NCBI RefSeq assembly: GCF_000812965.1
Contig: NZ_JSYN01000002.1
Coordinates: 186,001-250,000 of the forward strand
Direction of reading: 5' to 3'
DNA length: 64,000 nucleotides
Origin: Pedobacter kyungheensis
GTDB taxonomy: Bacteria; Bacteroidota; Bacteroidia; Sphingobacteriales; Sphingobacteriaceae
Position numbers and translations under genes: made by a program. The notes below the pieces were generated by a model. The model was not told the origin of the DNA. It made no database searches and was given only the letters and a program-made list of their open reading frames with translations. Shown one piece after another: positions 28,538 through 37,124 of this stretch (position 1 is its first letter; each line of letters starts with the position of its first letter).

Positions 28538-29974
28538 CTAGTTCCAGCCACCACCCAGTGCATGATAAATATCTACCACTGCGTTTAATTGTTGTTTTTT
28601 TGTTTCAATCAATTCGAGTTTCGATTGTAATGCATCGCGTTGAGTCATTAAAACCTCGAAATAATCGGCTCTTGCTGCTTTAAATAAATCGTTCGAAATA
28701 TCAATCGATTGGGTTAATGCCGTTACCTGTTTCGATTTCAGATCGTAGCTTTTTTGCAGGTTACTGATTTTCGACATTTGATTGGCTACCTCAATATATC
28801 CATTCAAAATGGTTTTTTCGTAATCGTATACCGCCTGTAACTGTTTAGCATTAGCAGTTAAATACTCCGCTTTTATGGCGTTACGGTTAATCAGCGGTCC
28901 GGCCAGATCGCCGGCCAAAGAGTAAATTAACGATTCAGGCGTTCTCAATAAATAAGATGGATTGAAAGCCTGGTAACCAATAGTGGCCGAAATACCCAGC
29001 GAAGGGTAAAACTGTGCTTTGGCCACTTTAACATCCAGTTTAGCGGCTGCCAGTTCATATTCGGCCTGCTTAATATCCGGACGGTTAGCCAATAATTGCG
29101 CTGGCAAGCCCGTTTGCACTGTTGCCGGCACTAAATCGGTAAAATTAGCTTTATCCCTGATAATAGATTGCGGGAAACGGCCCAACAAGAAGTTAATCTT
29201 ATTTTCGGTTTCAGTAATGTTCTGCTGAATATCGAACTCCAGGCTTTTGGAGCTTAATACTTCGGCCTCGAATTTACGCACAGCCAGTTCGGTAACCCGG
29301 GTAGCTTGTTTCTGGATTTTCATTAACTCCAATGCATTGCTTTGCAGCTCGATGTTCTTTTTAACAATCTCCAGTTGATTATCGGCAGCGAGCAGCTCGT
29401 AATAAGAGTTGGCCACTTCGGCAATTAAATTGGTGATTACAAAGTTCTTTCCTTCAACAGTAGACAAGTAATGGCTAATGGCAGCTTTTTTAGAGTTGCG
29501 CAGCTTATGCCAGATATCGGCTTCCCAGTTAGCCTGTAAGCCAAACTTATAATCAGGCAATATTTCTGGTACTTCTTTGCCCGGGGTAATTTCTGTTGAG
29601 GCATCGCCTGCACCAGAACTGGTATAACGACCCACCTTTTCCAGTCCAGCCCCTACACCATAGGTTACATTCGGTAAAAGCTCTCCTTTTCTGGCTTTGA
29701 TTTCGTTTTTGGCAATCTCAATATCCTGTAAGGTGATGTTTAACTCCTGGTTGTTTTTAAGTGCAGTATCAATCAGGTTTACCAGGTTAGGATCGGTAAA
29801 AAACTTACGCCATTGTATGGTGGCTGTGCTAACCGTATCCTGCGCGCCATTGTTAAAGGCGGCAGGTACATTTTTATTTTCGGCACGTTGGGCTACTTCT
29901 GGTAGCTTACAGGCAGTGTATGCAGCGCATAGCAATACCAATCCAAGGCCTTTATATATATTTTTCCTAAACAT
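28538..29974 (-). CDS. RND efflux outer-membrane channel lipoprotein (TolC/OprM/NodT type)
   Basis: 478-residue outer-membrane factor with lipobox YTAC (lipidated Cys22). It has two outer-membrane efflux protein repeats, each with long coiled helices (ELNITLQDIEIAKNEIKARK and LLANRPDIKQAEYELAAAKL, the second holding the typical RPDI motif). It forms the exit duct of the tripartite pump. The ATG at 29974 overlaps the pump stop codon by 8 bases, showing translational coupling; an in-frame TTG at 29983 is less likely. Confidence 0.92.
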   Translation of the reverse strand: MFRKNIYKGLGLVLLCAAYTACKLPEVAQRAENKNVPAAFNNGAQDTVSTATIQWRKFFTDPNLVNLIDTALKNNQELNITLQDIEIAKNEIKARKGELLPNVTYGVGAGLEKVGRYTSSGAGDASTEITPGKEVPEILPDYKFGLQANWEADIWHKLRNSKKAAISHYLSTVEGKNFVITNLIAEVANSYYELLAADNQLEIVKKNIELQSNALELMKIQKQATRVTELAVRKFEAEVLSSKSLEFDIQQNITETENKINFLLGRFPQSIIRDKANFTDLVPATVQTGLPAQLLANRPDIKQAEYELAAAKLDVKVAKAQFYPSLGISATIGYQAFNPSYLLRTPESLIYSLAGDLAGPLINRNAIKAEYLTANAKQLQAVYDYEKTILNGYIEVANQMSKISNLQKSYDLKSKQVTALTQSIDISNDLFKAARADYFEVLMTQRDALQSKLELIETKKQQLNAVVDIYHALGGGWN

Positions 29975-32900
29975 TATTTTCAATTTCTTCAGTTAACGGA
30001 TGTTCTTCTTCAATTTTAATCAGCTTGTGCTTGGCTGCAATTGTTCCGAATATGTAGTATAAACCTGGTATGACGATTACCCCAAAGATGGTTCCGAATA
30101 ACATACCTCCAGCTGCAGCCGAACCAATGGTACGGTTACCGATTTTACCCGGTCCGCTGGCAATCATTAAAGGAATTAAACCTGCAATAAAGGCAAAAGA
30201 AGTCATTAAGATCGGACGGAAACGCACCGTAGCACCTTCCATAGCAGCCTTAAATACCGATGCCCCCTGCGCGTGCCGCTGCGTAGCAAACTCTACAATC
30301 AGTACAGCATTTTTACCCAGCAAACCGATCAGCATTACCATCGCTACCTGCGCATAAATGTTATTTTCTAATCCCAATAATTTAAGGAAAACAAATGCGC
30401 CGAAAATACCTGCTGGTAAAGAAAGGATTACCGAAAGCGGTAAAATGAAACTTTCGTACTGAGCAGCCAATACCAGGTACACAAATCCTAAACAAATTAA
30501 GAAGATGTAAATGGCTTCATTACCGCGCGATACCTCATCTTTAGAAATACCGGCCCAATCGATACCAAATCCCCTTGGCAGGGTTTTCTTGGCAACCTCT
30601 GTAATGGCTTTAATGGCTTCGCCTGAGCTGTAGCCGGGTGCCGACTGACCACTAATCTCAGAAGCATTGTACATGTTGTGCCTTGTAATCTCAGAAAGCC
30701 CGTAAACCCTTTGCATTTTGATAAAGGCCGAGAATGGTACCATTTCATCACGGTCGTTTTTCACCGATAACTTCAGGATATCTTCTGGCAGGGCCCGGTA
30801 TTGTGGTAAAGCCTGCACAATTACCTTATACTGTCTGTCGTACTTAATAAAACTGGTTTCGTAATTACTACCCACAAATGTTGATAGCGTATTCATGGCA
30901 TTATCAATACTCACTCCTTTTTGCTGGGCAATATCATTATCTACGTTAAGCATGTATTGCGGGAAACTGGCACTGTAGAAAGTAAATACCGATGATAGTT
31001 CTTTACGTTTGTTCAGTTCCTTTACAAAATCGTTGGCTACGGTTTCCATTTTTTTATAGTCGCCGCTACCTGCTTTATCCAGTAAACGAAGTTCAAAACC
31101 ACCTGCTGCTCCGTAACCAGGCACTGCTGGTGGCTGGAAAAATTCGATCGTTGCACCCGGAATGGATTTTGATTTTTGTTCAAGCTCCTCAATAATTTCT
31201 ACTGCCGAGTGTTTACGTTCGCTCCAGTCTTTTAGGTTAATTAAACAGGTACCCGAGTTAGAACCCGTACCTTCGGTTAAGATTTCGTAACCAGCCAGTG
31301 AGGAAACCGACTTAACACCGTCGATATCTTCGCACATTTTCTGCAGTTTTTCTGCAATCTGGTCGGTACGCTCCAAGGTAGATCCCGGAGGGGTTTGGAT
31401 AATGGCGTATACCATTCCCTGATCTTCATTCGGAATAAAGCCTGAGGGTACACTGCCGCTTAAGCCCCAAACACCCAAACAAAAAGCAATTAATACACCG
31501 AATGTTAAGATTCTGCGACTCACCACTTTGGTTAATATAAACTCATACTTGCCCGACAGCTTGGCAAAACCATTATTAAAGCCATCTAAAAAGCGATCAA
31601 TCATGGTTTTCTTACCGTTTTTACCATGATTGTTTTTAAGCATAATGGCACACAATGCCGGTGTAAGCGTTAAAGCCACAATACCCGACAGGATAATTGC
31701 CGTAGCCATGGTAATAGAGAACTGGCGGTAAAAAATACCTACCGGCCCCGACATAAATGCAACCGGAATAAATACTGACGCCATTAAGAAGGTGATGGCA
31801 ATAATTGCCCCGCCAATTTCTTTCATGGCCTGTTGTGTAGCCTTTAGTACCGATAGCCTCCGGTCGTGCTCCATTTTGGCGTGTACCGCCTCAATTACTA
31901 CAATGGCATCATCTACCACCACCCCAATGGCGAGCACCAGGGCAAATAAGGTAATTAAGTTGAGCGTAATGCCAAAGAACTGCATGAACACGAAAGTACC
32001 AATTAACGATACAGGAACAGCAATAGCCGGAATTAAAGTCGAACGCCAGTCGCCAAGGAACAGGAACACTACCAAGCCTACCAAAATAAAGGCTTCAACC
32101 AGTGTGTGGATTACCTTTTCGATAGATGCATCAAGGAATTTGGAAACGTCGTAACTGATTTCGTAATCTAAACCTTTAGGAAATGAACTGGCCTTAATCT
32201 CAGCCATTTTGGCTTTGACATCTTTAATAACCTGCGTAGCATTACTACCGTACGATTGCTTTAAAACGATCGCGGCAGACGCTTTTCCGTTTAAGGTAGA
32301 ATATAAATTATAGGCTGAAGCACTAAAATCAACATCGGCTACATCTTTCAGGCGGAGTAACTCGCCATTGGCACTTGCCCGTAAAATAACATTCTCGTAA
32401 CCTTCTTTGGTATTAAAACGACCCGAATATTTCAATACATATTCAAAAGCCTGCGAACGTTTACCCGAACTCTCACCAGTTTTACCCGGCGAAGCTTCCA
32501 AACTTTGCTCATCAAGCGCTTTCATTACCTCATCAACAGAAATTTTATACGCTTGCATGCGATCGGGTTTTAACCAGATCCGCATTGCATAATCCCTGTC
32601 GCCCAAAATATCTGCAAAACCTACACCATCAACCCTTTTCAGCTCCGAAAGCAAGTTGATATCGGCATAGTTATACAAGAAATTCTGGTTCATTTTAGGG
32701 TCTTTACTGTACAGGTTGATGTACATTAACATGTTAGACTCCTCGCGGGTAATTTTAACCCCTTCGCGCACAACCAGCGGCGGCAGTTTATTGGTAACCG
32801 CGGCTACCCGGTTTTGCACGTTAAGCGAAGCCTGATTGGGATCGGTCCCCAGGTTAAATACCACCTGAATAGAAGCCTCACCATCATTACCGGCATCAGA

Positions 32901-33137
32901 TGCAATATATTTCATTCCGGGAACCCCGTTAAGCGCGCGCTCTAAAGGGATAACCACCGATTTAATTAAGAGCTCGTTATTGGCTCCCGGATACTCGGCC
33001 GTAATATTTACTTTAGGCGGCGAAATAGACGGGAATTGCGTAACAGGCAGGTAGCTAATGGCCAATACCCCCAAAAACACAATAACAAGTGATATTACGA
33101 TAGAAAGGACTGGCCTTTGTATGAATTTACTAAACAT
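29967..33137 (-). CDS. RND multidrug efflux pump, HAE1 (AcrB-like) family
   Basis: 1056-residue inner-membrane proton antiporter, the normal length for HAE1 pumps. The N-terminus MFSKFIQRPVLSIVISLVIV begins TM1. The proton-relay aspartates D409/D410 are present in GVVVDDAIVVIEA, and ESFILPLSVILSLPAGIFGA and LLGKNAVLIVEFA are family hallmarks of the second half. It takes hydrophobic compounds from periplasm or membrane and expels them through the OprM-like channel. It is the middle gene of the adaptor-pump-channel operon. No local regulator gene is seen; the substrate range is unknown. Confidence 0.95.
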   Translation of the reverse strand: MFSKFIQRPVLSIVISLVIVFLGVLAISYLPVTQFPSISPPKVNITAEYPGANNELLIKSVVIPLERALNGVPGMKYIASDAGNDGEASIQVVFNLGTDPNQASLNVQNRVAAVTNKLPPLVVREGVKITREESNMLMYINLYSKDPKMNQNFLYNYADINLLSELKRVDGVGFADILGDRDYAMRIWLKPDRMQAYKISVDEVMKALDEQSLEASPGKTGESSGKRSQAFEYVLKYSGRFNTKEGYENVILRASANGELLRLKDVADVDFSASAYNLYSTLNGKASAAIVLKQSYGSNATQVIKDVKAKMAEIKASSFPKGLDYEISYDVSKFLDASIEKVIHTLVEAFILVGLVVFLFLGDWRSTLIPAIAVPVSLIGTFVFMQFFGITLNLITLFALVLAIGVVVDDAIVVIEAVHAKMEHDRRLSVLKATQQAMKEIGGAIIAITFLMASVFIPVAFMSGPVGIFYRQFSITMATAIILSGIVALTLTPALCAIMLKNNHGKNGKKTMIDRFLDGFNNGFAKLSGKYEFILTKVVSRRILTFGVLIAFCLGVWGLSGSVPSGFIPNEDQGMVYAIIQTPPGSTLERTDQIAEKLQKMCEDIDGVKSVSSLAGYEILTEGTGSNSGTCLINLKDWSERKHSAVEIIEELEQKSKSIPGATIEFFQPPAVPGYGAAGGFELRLLDKAGSGDYKKMETVANDFVKELNKRKELSSVFTFYSASFPQYMLNVDNDIAQQKGVSIDNAMNTLSTFVGSNYETSFIKYDRQYKVIVQALPQYRALPEDILKLSVKNDRDEMVPFSAFIKMQRVYGLSEITRHNMYNASEISGQSAPGYSSGEAIKAITEVAKKTLPRGFGIDWAGISKDEVSRGNEAIYIFLICLGFVYLVLAAQYESFILPLSVILSLPAGIFGAFVFLKLLGLENNIYAQVAMVMLIGLLGKNAVLIVEFATQRHAQGASVFKAAMEGATVRFRPILMTSFAFIAGLIPLMIASGPGKIGNRTIGSAAAGGMLFGTIFGVIVIPGLYYIFGTIAAKHKLIKIEEEHPLTEEIENNV

Positions 33138-33160
33138 AAAATAAGTATGGAGGATTTAGA

Positions 33161-34243
33161 TTATTCTGTTTTCAGTCTCAATTGTTTAATCACATCCTGA
33201 GGCTGCTGGAATTTGAAAGCGATCTTATCGTCGTCTTTAACTTTCTGTACACCTTCAAGCAGGATTTTATCACCTACATCAATGCCATCGCCAACAATGT
33301 ACAAATCGGGTAAATCGCCGGCGATAGTAATTGCTTTAGAGTGCACTTTATTGTTTTTATCGATTACAAAAACATAGGTTTTATCCTGGATATCGTAAGT
33401 TGCTTTTTGCGGAATAACCAAGGCATTTTTTAAAGGCACAACCATTTGTATTTTACCGGTTTCGCCGTTTCTAAGCAGGTTATCAGAATTATTGAACCTG
33501 GCCCTGAAAGCAATGTTGCCGGTTTCGTTATCAAACTCACTTTCAATCAATTCTACTTTACCTTTGGCTTTAAGCAACTCGTTATTGGCCAATAAAAGAC
33601 TCACTTCCTGCTGTCCTTTTACCTTTGCAGCACTTTGATAGTTAAGGTATTCAGGCTCAGAAACGTTGAAATAGGCAAACACCTGGCTGTTATCTGAAAG
33701 GCTGGTTAATAAGGCACCCTCATCAACCAAACTACCCAATTTTAAAGGAATACGGTCGATGGTACCATCAAAAGGTGCCCTGATTTCGGTATTGGATAAA
33801 TGAAATTTAGCCAATGCGGTTTCGGCATTTGCAGATTGCAATTTTGCCTTAGCCATAGCCAGCTCATTTTTCGAAACAATATTTTTATCAGAAAGTAATT
33901 TGGTGTTTTCGAGCTCAATTTGAGCAGATTTTGTTTCTGCCTGCGCTTTAGCCAGTTCAGACTGTGCGGCTTTAGGCATAATCCGGAACAAAAGCTGACC
34001 AGCTTTAACATGCTGACCTTCATCTACGTAAATATTCTGCAGGTAGCCCTTTTCCTGAGCCCTTACTTCGATATTCCGCACCGATTTGATTTGCGAAACA
34101 TATTCTTTGGTAAACGAAGTATCCATTCTTACCGGACTGGTTACCGCGTAAGTAGCTACTTCCTCTTTTTCTTCTTTTTTGGATGTACACGCTGTTACGT
34201 AAAGCAAAGCACTCAAAGCGAGGCACATTACATTTCTCTTCAT
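33161..34243 (-). CDS. RND efflux periplasmic adaptor lipoprotein (AcrA-like)
   Basis: 360-residue membrane-fusion protein, lipidated at Cys19 (lipobox VTAC). It has the half-lipoyl motif EKGYLQNIYVDEGQHVKAGQ, an alpha-helical hairpin (QSELAKAQAETKSAQIELEN to KLQSANAETALAKFHL), the second lipoyl half (EIRAPFDGTIDRIPLKLGSL) and beta-barrel and membrane-proximal domains. It links pump and channel. It is the first gene of the operon, 23 bases before the pump gene. Confidence 0.94.
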   Translation of the reverse strand: MKRNVMCLALSALLYVTACTSKKEEKEEVATYAVTSPVRMDTSFTKEYVSQIKSVRNIEVRAQEKGYLQNIYVDEGQHVKAGQLLFRIMPKAAQSELAKAQAETKSAQIELENTKLLSDKNIVSKNELAMAKAKLQSANAETALAKFHLSNTEIRAPFDGTIDRIPLKLGSLVDEGALLTSLSDNSQVFAYFNVSEPEYLNYQSAAKVKGQQEVSLLLANNELLKAKGKVELIESEFDNETGNIAFRARFNNSDNLLRNGETGKIQMVVPLKNALVIPQKATYDIQDKTYVFVIDKNNKVHSKAITIAGDLPDLYIVGDGIDVGDKILLEGVQKVKDDDKIAFKFQQPQDVIKQLRLKTE

Positions 34244-34760
34244 CTTGTTTTTTTGACTAGTTATCTGATTTATTTTTTTTCATTAGTTTTCCTTTGCCAA
34301 CCGCTTCATCATTTACAAATACCGTTAAACGGCATGATGCAGGTTCAATAATTCAGGGTTACGCAGTGATTTAATTCGTTAGCGAAATAAATACAGATTT
34401 ATGAAGTTTAAATGAAGTTGAAATTAAGGTTTAAAGCGGTCAGGGTTAACTTTTAAAGCAAAAAGAACCCATTATGACTATAAACATGAAGTTTTGGGGT
34501 AGTTTTAGTGAAAACAGGATGAAATAGAGTTAATTTTCGTACTACAATGCGGTGATTAGCCAAAAAAGCAATTAAATTTAAATTTTTGAAATTCTTGTGT
34601 TCAGGAATTTATTAAGCTAAGATGACATAAACTTAACCTATTGACTGAACGGTAACTGTTGATGCTTTCGGGATTAGGTATATGATAAATGTCTTAGTTT
34701 CGAGAATTTAGTTTTAGAAAAAACACAGAAGTTGAAATGACAAGATCTTTTTTAACGGGA
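34244..34760. other. Upstream region of RND operon, no gene
   Basis: More than 500 AT-rich bases without an ORF. It contains two short palindromes that could be operators: CCGTT-A-AACGG (34322-34332) and TTCG-TTAG-CGAA (34375-34386), about 80 and 135 bases before the adaptor start. No clear TAnnTTTG box was found for the leftward operon. Confidence 0.4.
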
Positions 34761-34863
34761 TCGTCATTGCGAAGCCAATTTTTCATTGGATGAAGCAATC
34801 TTAAAGCGGTCGCTATAAACTCATTTTGTAAGATTGCTTCGTCGTTCCTCCTCGCAATGACGA
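34761..34863. repeat. Compound palindromic intergenic repeat
   Basis: Two nested pairs of perfect 12-base inverted repeats. The outer pair is TCGTCATTGCGA (34761-34772) with TCGCAATGACGA (34852-34863). The inner pair is GAAGCAATCTTA (34792-34803) with TAAGATTGCTTC (34829-34840). It has the look of a dispersed, non-coding, MITE- or REP-like element. Confidence 0.75.
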
Positions 34864-34955
34864 ATTTCTATTAGATCTGTCATCGGTAGCGGAGTACAAC
34901 AAAGTTCCAGGTTTTATTAGAACGATTTTAGGTAGAAATTTAAAACTAAGGGCAA

Positions 34956-35138
34956 TTATTCAGCTTTGCTTAGTATGCGTTCAATTTCGCGCAGCATTTC
35001 ATCGGCCAGCTTTTGTTTTGCGCCAATTTTAGAAAGGTATGCATCGGCGAACAGCGCATCGAGCTCTTCCATAATAAAGCTGTATCTGGCCTTTAATTCC
35101 ATTAAATCTATTTGTAACGACATTGAAAGCTCCTGCAT
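34956..35138 (-). CDS. Small hypothetical protein
   Basis: A 60-residue ORF, or 55 if it starts at the internal MSLQIDLMELKA. Composition is protein-like: amphipathic helices rich in Glu, Leu and Lys (ELKARYSFIMEELDALFADA, then KQKLADEMLREIERILSKAE), with no signal peptide. It stands alone between the repeat element and the end of locus 3. The overlapping + strand ORF (34966-35217) is serine-rich and looks like its shadow. No family recognised; reality moderately likely. Confidence 0.5.
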   Translation of the reverse strand: MQELSMSLQIDLMELKARYSFIMEELDALFADAYLSKIGAKQKLADEMLREIERILSKAE

Positions 35139-35227
35139 AGCTCAAAACTATGAAATGGAGCTTGTAATCGCAAGCATTGTGGAAATCTGGAAAGAAATGT
35201 TTTTAGCATCCAAATAATTATTAAAGT

Positions 35228-35263
35228 AAAAAAAAGAAGTGCCTCCGGAAAACCGAAGACACT
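35228..35263 (-). terminator. Intrinsic terminator of locus 3 operon
   Basis: On the minus strand an 11-base stem (AGTGTCTTCGG with CCGGAGGCACT, including two G-U pairs; 35263-35253 and 35248-35238) with a TTTT loop is followed by TCTTTTTTTT. It lies about 75 bases after the SusD stop codon. Confidence 0.8.
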
Positions 35264-35339
35264 AACTAACCAACCTTTTCCCATAAAGGTTTTGTTTTTC
35301 GGGCATACTGATTACGTTGTAAAACGGATGCCCTTATAT

Positions 35340-37097
35340 TTATTGCCAGCCTGGATTTTGTTTAATATCCGGATTAAGCACCATCTGATCTGTCGGAATT
35401 GGCGAAAGGTAATCGCGCAGCAAATTGAATTTGTATCCTGTAGCCAGGTTTGTTTTAAATAGCTCGATATATCCATTTTCATCAACCGGGTAGCTAGTTA
35501 GGTACTTTGAATCTACCACGCCGGTCCACTGGGCCAGTTTAGCGCCTTTTGGTTTCCAGCCCACAATCAACTCATCGGCAGCAGCCCATCTGAATATATC
35601 ATCTTTACGGTAGCCTTCGCAAGCCAATTCTACCCTTCTCTCGCGTCTTACTTCGTTAATAACAGGGCTCAAAGCAGGAAACTCCCATTTTGGATCGGCG
35701 GTAATGGCTGCCAGTAACATATTGGGCATACCTACCCTTGCGCGGAGTTTGTTTACGCTAAGATCGAGGTCGTTTTGGGAAATGGTGCCCAATTCTGCTT
35801 TAGCTTCGGCATAAATGAGCAATGCCTCTGCAAAACGGAAAATGATATAGCCTGATGTTCCACGGTCCTGTTGCTGGTTATAATCAGGATCATGGCCTTT
35901 ATAAACCTGATAACCGGTAGCTGGTTTCTGTTCGTTCGGTGCTGAAAAAGTTGGCACATCAAAAATATTTGGTGCTGCACCGTTAGGCCTGTTGTTGGTT
36001 ACAATATGATTGCCATCATTAATGTAGATGGTTTGCGCCATGCGTGGATCGCGGTTTTTAACTACATTTAATAAGGTTGCATCGCCCTGGTATAAAGCAT
36101 TTCCAGTAATAGGATTACCATCAGTACAAAGGTAATAATCGACCAGGTTTTTGGTTAAGCCCCTTCCGGCACCTGTATTGGTGTATCTGTGCCAGTAATG
36201 TCCGCCATTAATATTCAAATCATACTGCCGCCATAACATCACCTCCGTGTTTGAGCTGTAGTTAACCTGATTAAATATGCGCCAATAGCCATCTGTACCG
36301 GGGGTAGCCACTAAAGCATAACCACCTGGGTTGGCAATCAAATCGGCTGAAACTGTTGCCGCTTTTTGCAGAAATTTAGTTCCGTCGGAACCGTTAACAC
36401 CAAAAGCTGTACCTGCATGGTACTTTTCCCAGGTACCTTCAAAAAGTGCTATGCGTGCCTGAAACAACTGCGCAACCTGTTTATTCACCCTGGAAGCTTG
36501 TGCTGATGCCTTTGAAGGCAGATATTGTACTGCGCGATCGAGGTCGTTCATGATAGAATCGACAATCACAGCTCTTGACAATCTTGGTGTTTTAAGTTCA
36601 CCCGAAGTAATATCGAGAGGTTTATTCACCCAGGGCAAATCGCCAAACTGGCGCAACTTGCTAAAATAGAACCATGCCCTAAAAAACAAAGCTTCGCCTA
36701 CGTAGGTTTTTTGATTATCCCAGCTGGCATTCACTTTATTGTAATTTACCATAAAGTAGTTGATGTTTCTAAGCGTACTCCAATCGCCGTAGGCCCATCC
36801 TCCACCCGAGCTGGGTATGGTACGCACGCCGTTCATATTGCCGTTTACCGACATGGTAATCATATTGTCGCTACCATCATCAGCATCCAAACCGTATGGG
36901 CCAATTGTACCAAAAGCTCCTATTGTTGAGGGAAATGCGGTATAAAAGTTATTTACATATAACTGTAAATCGTTTTGTGTTTTCCAGAATTCGGCCTCAC
37001 TAATGCTTGTTTCTGGTGTTCTATCTAAAAAATCCTTTTTACAGGCAGCCAGAAACAGCGCCAGCATAAGGATTGTGATATATATTCTGTTTTGCAT
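35340..37097 (-). CDS. SusD/RagB-family substrate-binding lipoprotein (locus 3)
   Basis: 585-residue surface lipoprotein, lipidated at Cys19 (lipobox LAAC), then KKDFLDRTPETSISEAEFWK typical of SusD. TPR-like helices surround VGEALFFRAWFYFSKLRQFG, and the C-terminal signature NEVRRERRVELACEGYRKDD is clear. It is the last gene of a leftward sigma-FecR-SusC-SusD locus. No hydrolase is attached to this operon, so the substrate cannot be inferred from neighbours except loosely from the GH43 and GH127 genes about 5-13 kb away. Confidence 0.93.
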   Translation of the reverse strand: MQNRIYITILMLALFLAACKKDFLDRTPETSISEAEFWKTQNDLQLYVNNFYTAFPSTIGAFGTIGPYGLDADDGSDNMITMSVNGNMNGVRTIPSSGGGWAYGDWSTLRNINYFMVNYNKVNASWDNQKTYVGEALFFRAWFYFSKLRQFGDLPWVNKPLDITSGELKTPRLSRAVIVDSIMNDLDRAVQYLPSKASAQASRVNKQVAQLFQARIALFEGTWEKYHAGTAFGVNGSDGTKFLQKAATVSADLIANPGGYALVATPGTDGYWRIFNQVNYSSNTEVMLWRQYDLNINGGHYWHRYTNTGAGRGLTKNLVDYYLCTDGNPITGNALYQGDATLLNVVKNRDPRMAQTIYINDGNHIVTNNRPNGAAPNIFDVPTFSAPNEQKPATGYQVYKGHDPDYNQQQDRGTSGYIIFRFAEALLIYAEAKAELGTISQNDLDLSVNKLRARVGMPNMLLAAITADPKWEFPALSPVINEVRRERRVELACEGYRKDDIFRWAAADELIVGWKPKGAKLAQWTGVVDSKYLTSYPVDENGYIELFKTNLATGYKFNLLRDYLSPIPTDQMVLNPDIKQNPGWQ

Positions 37098-37124
37098 GAT
37101 TGTATCCTTTAATATTTTTGTTGG

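Noticed and set aside
34966..35217. 83-residue ORF on the + strand
   Set aside because: Serine-rich shadow of the more protein-like minus-strand gene at 34956-35138.
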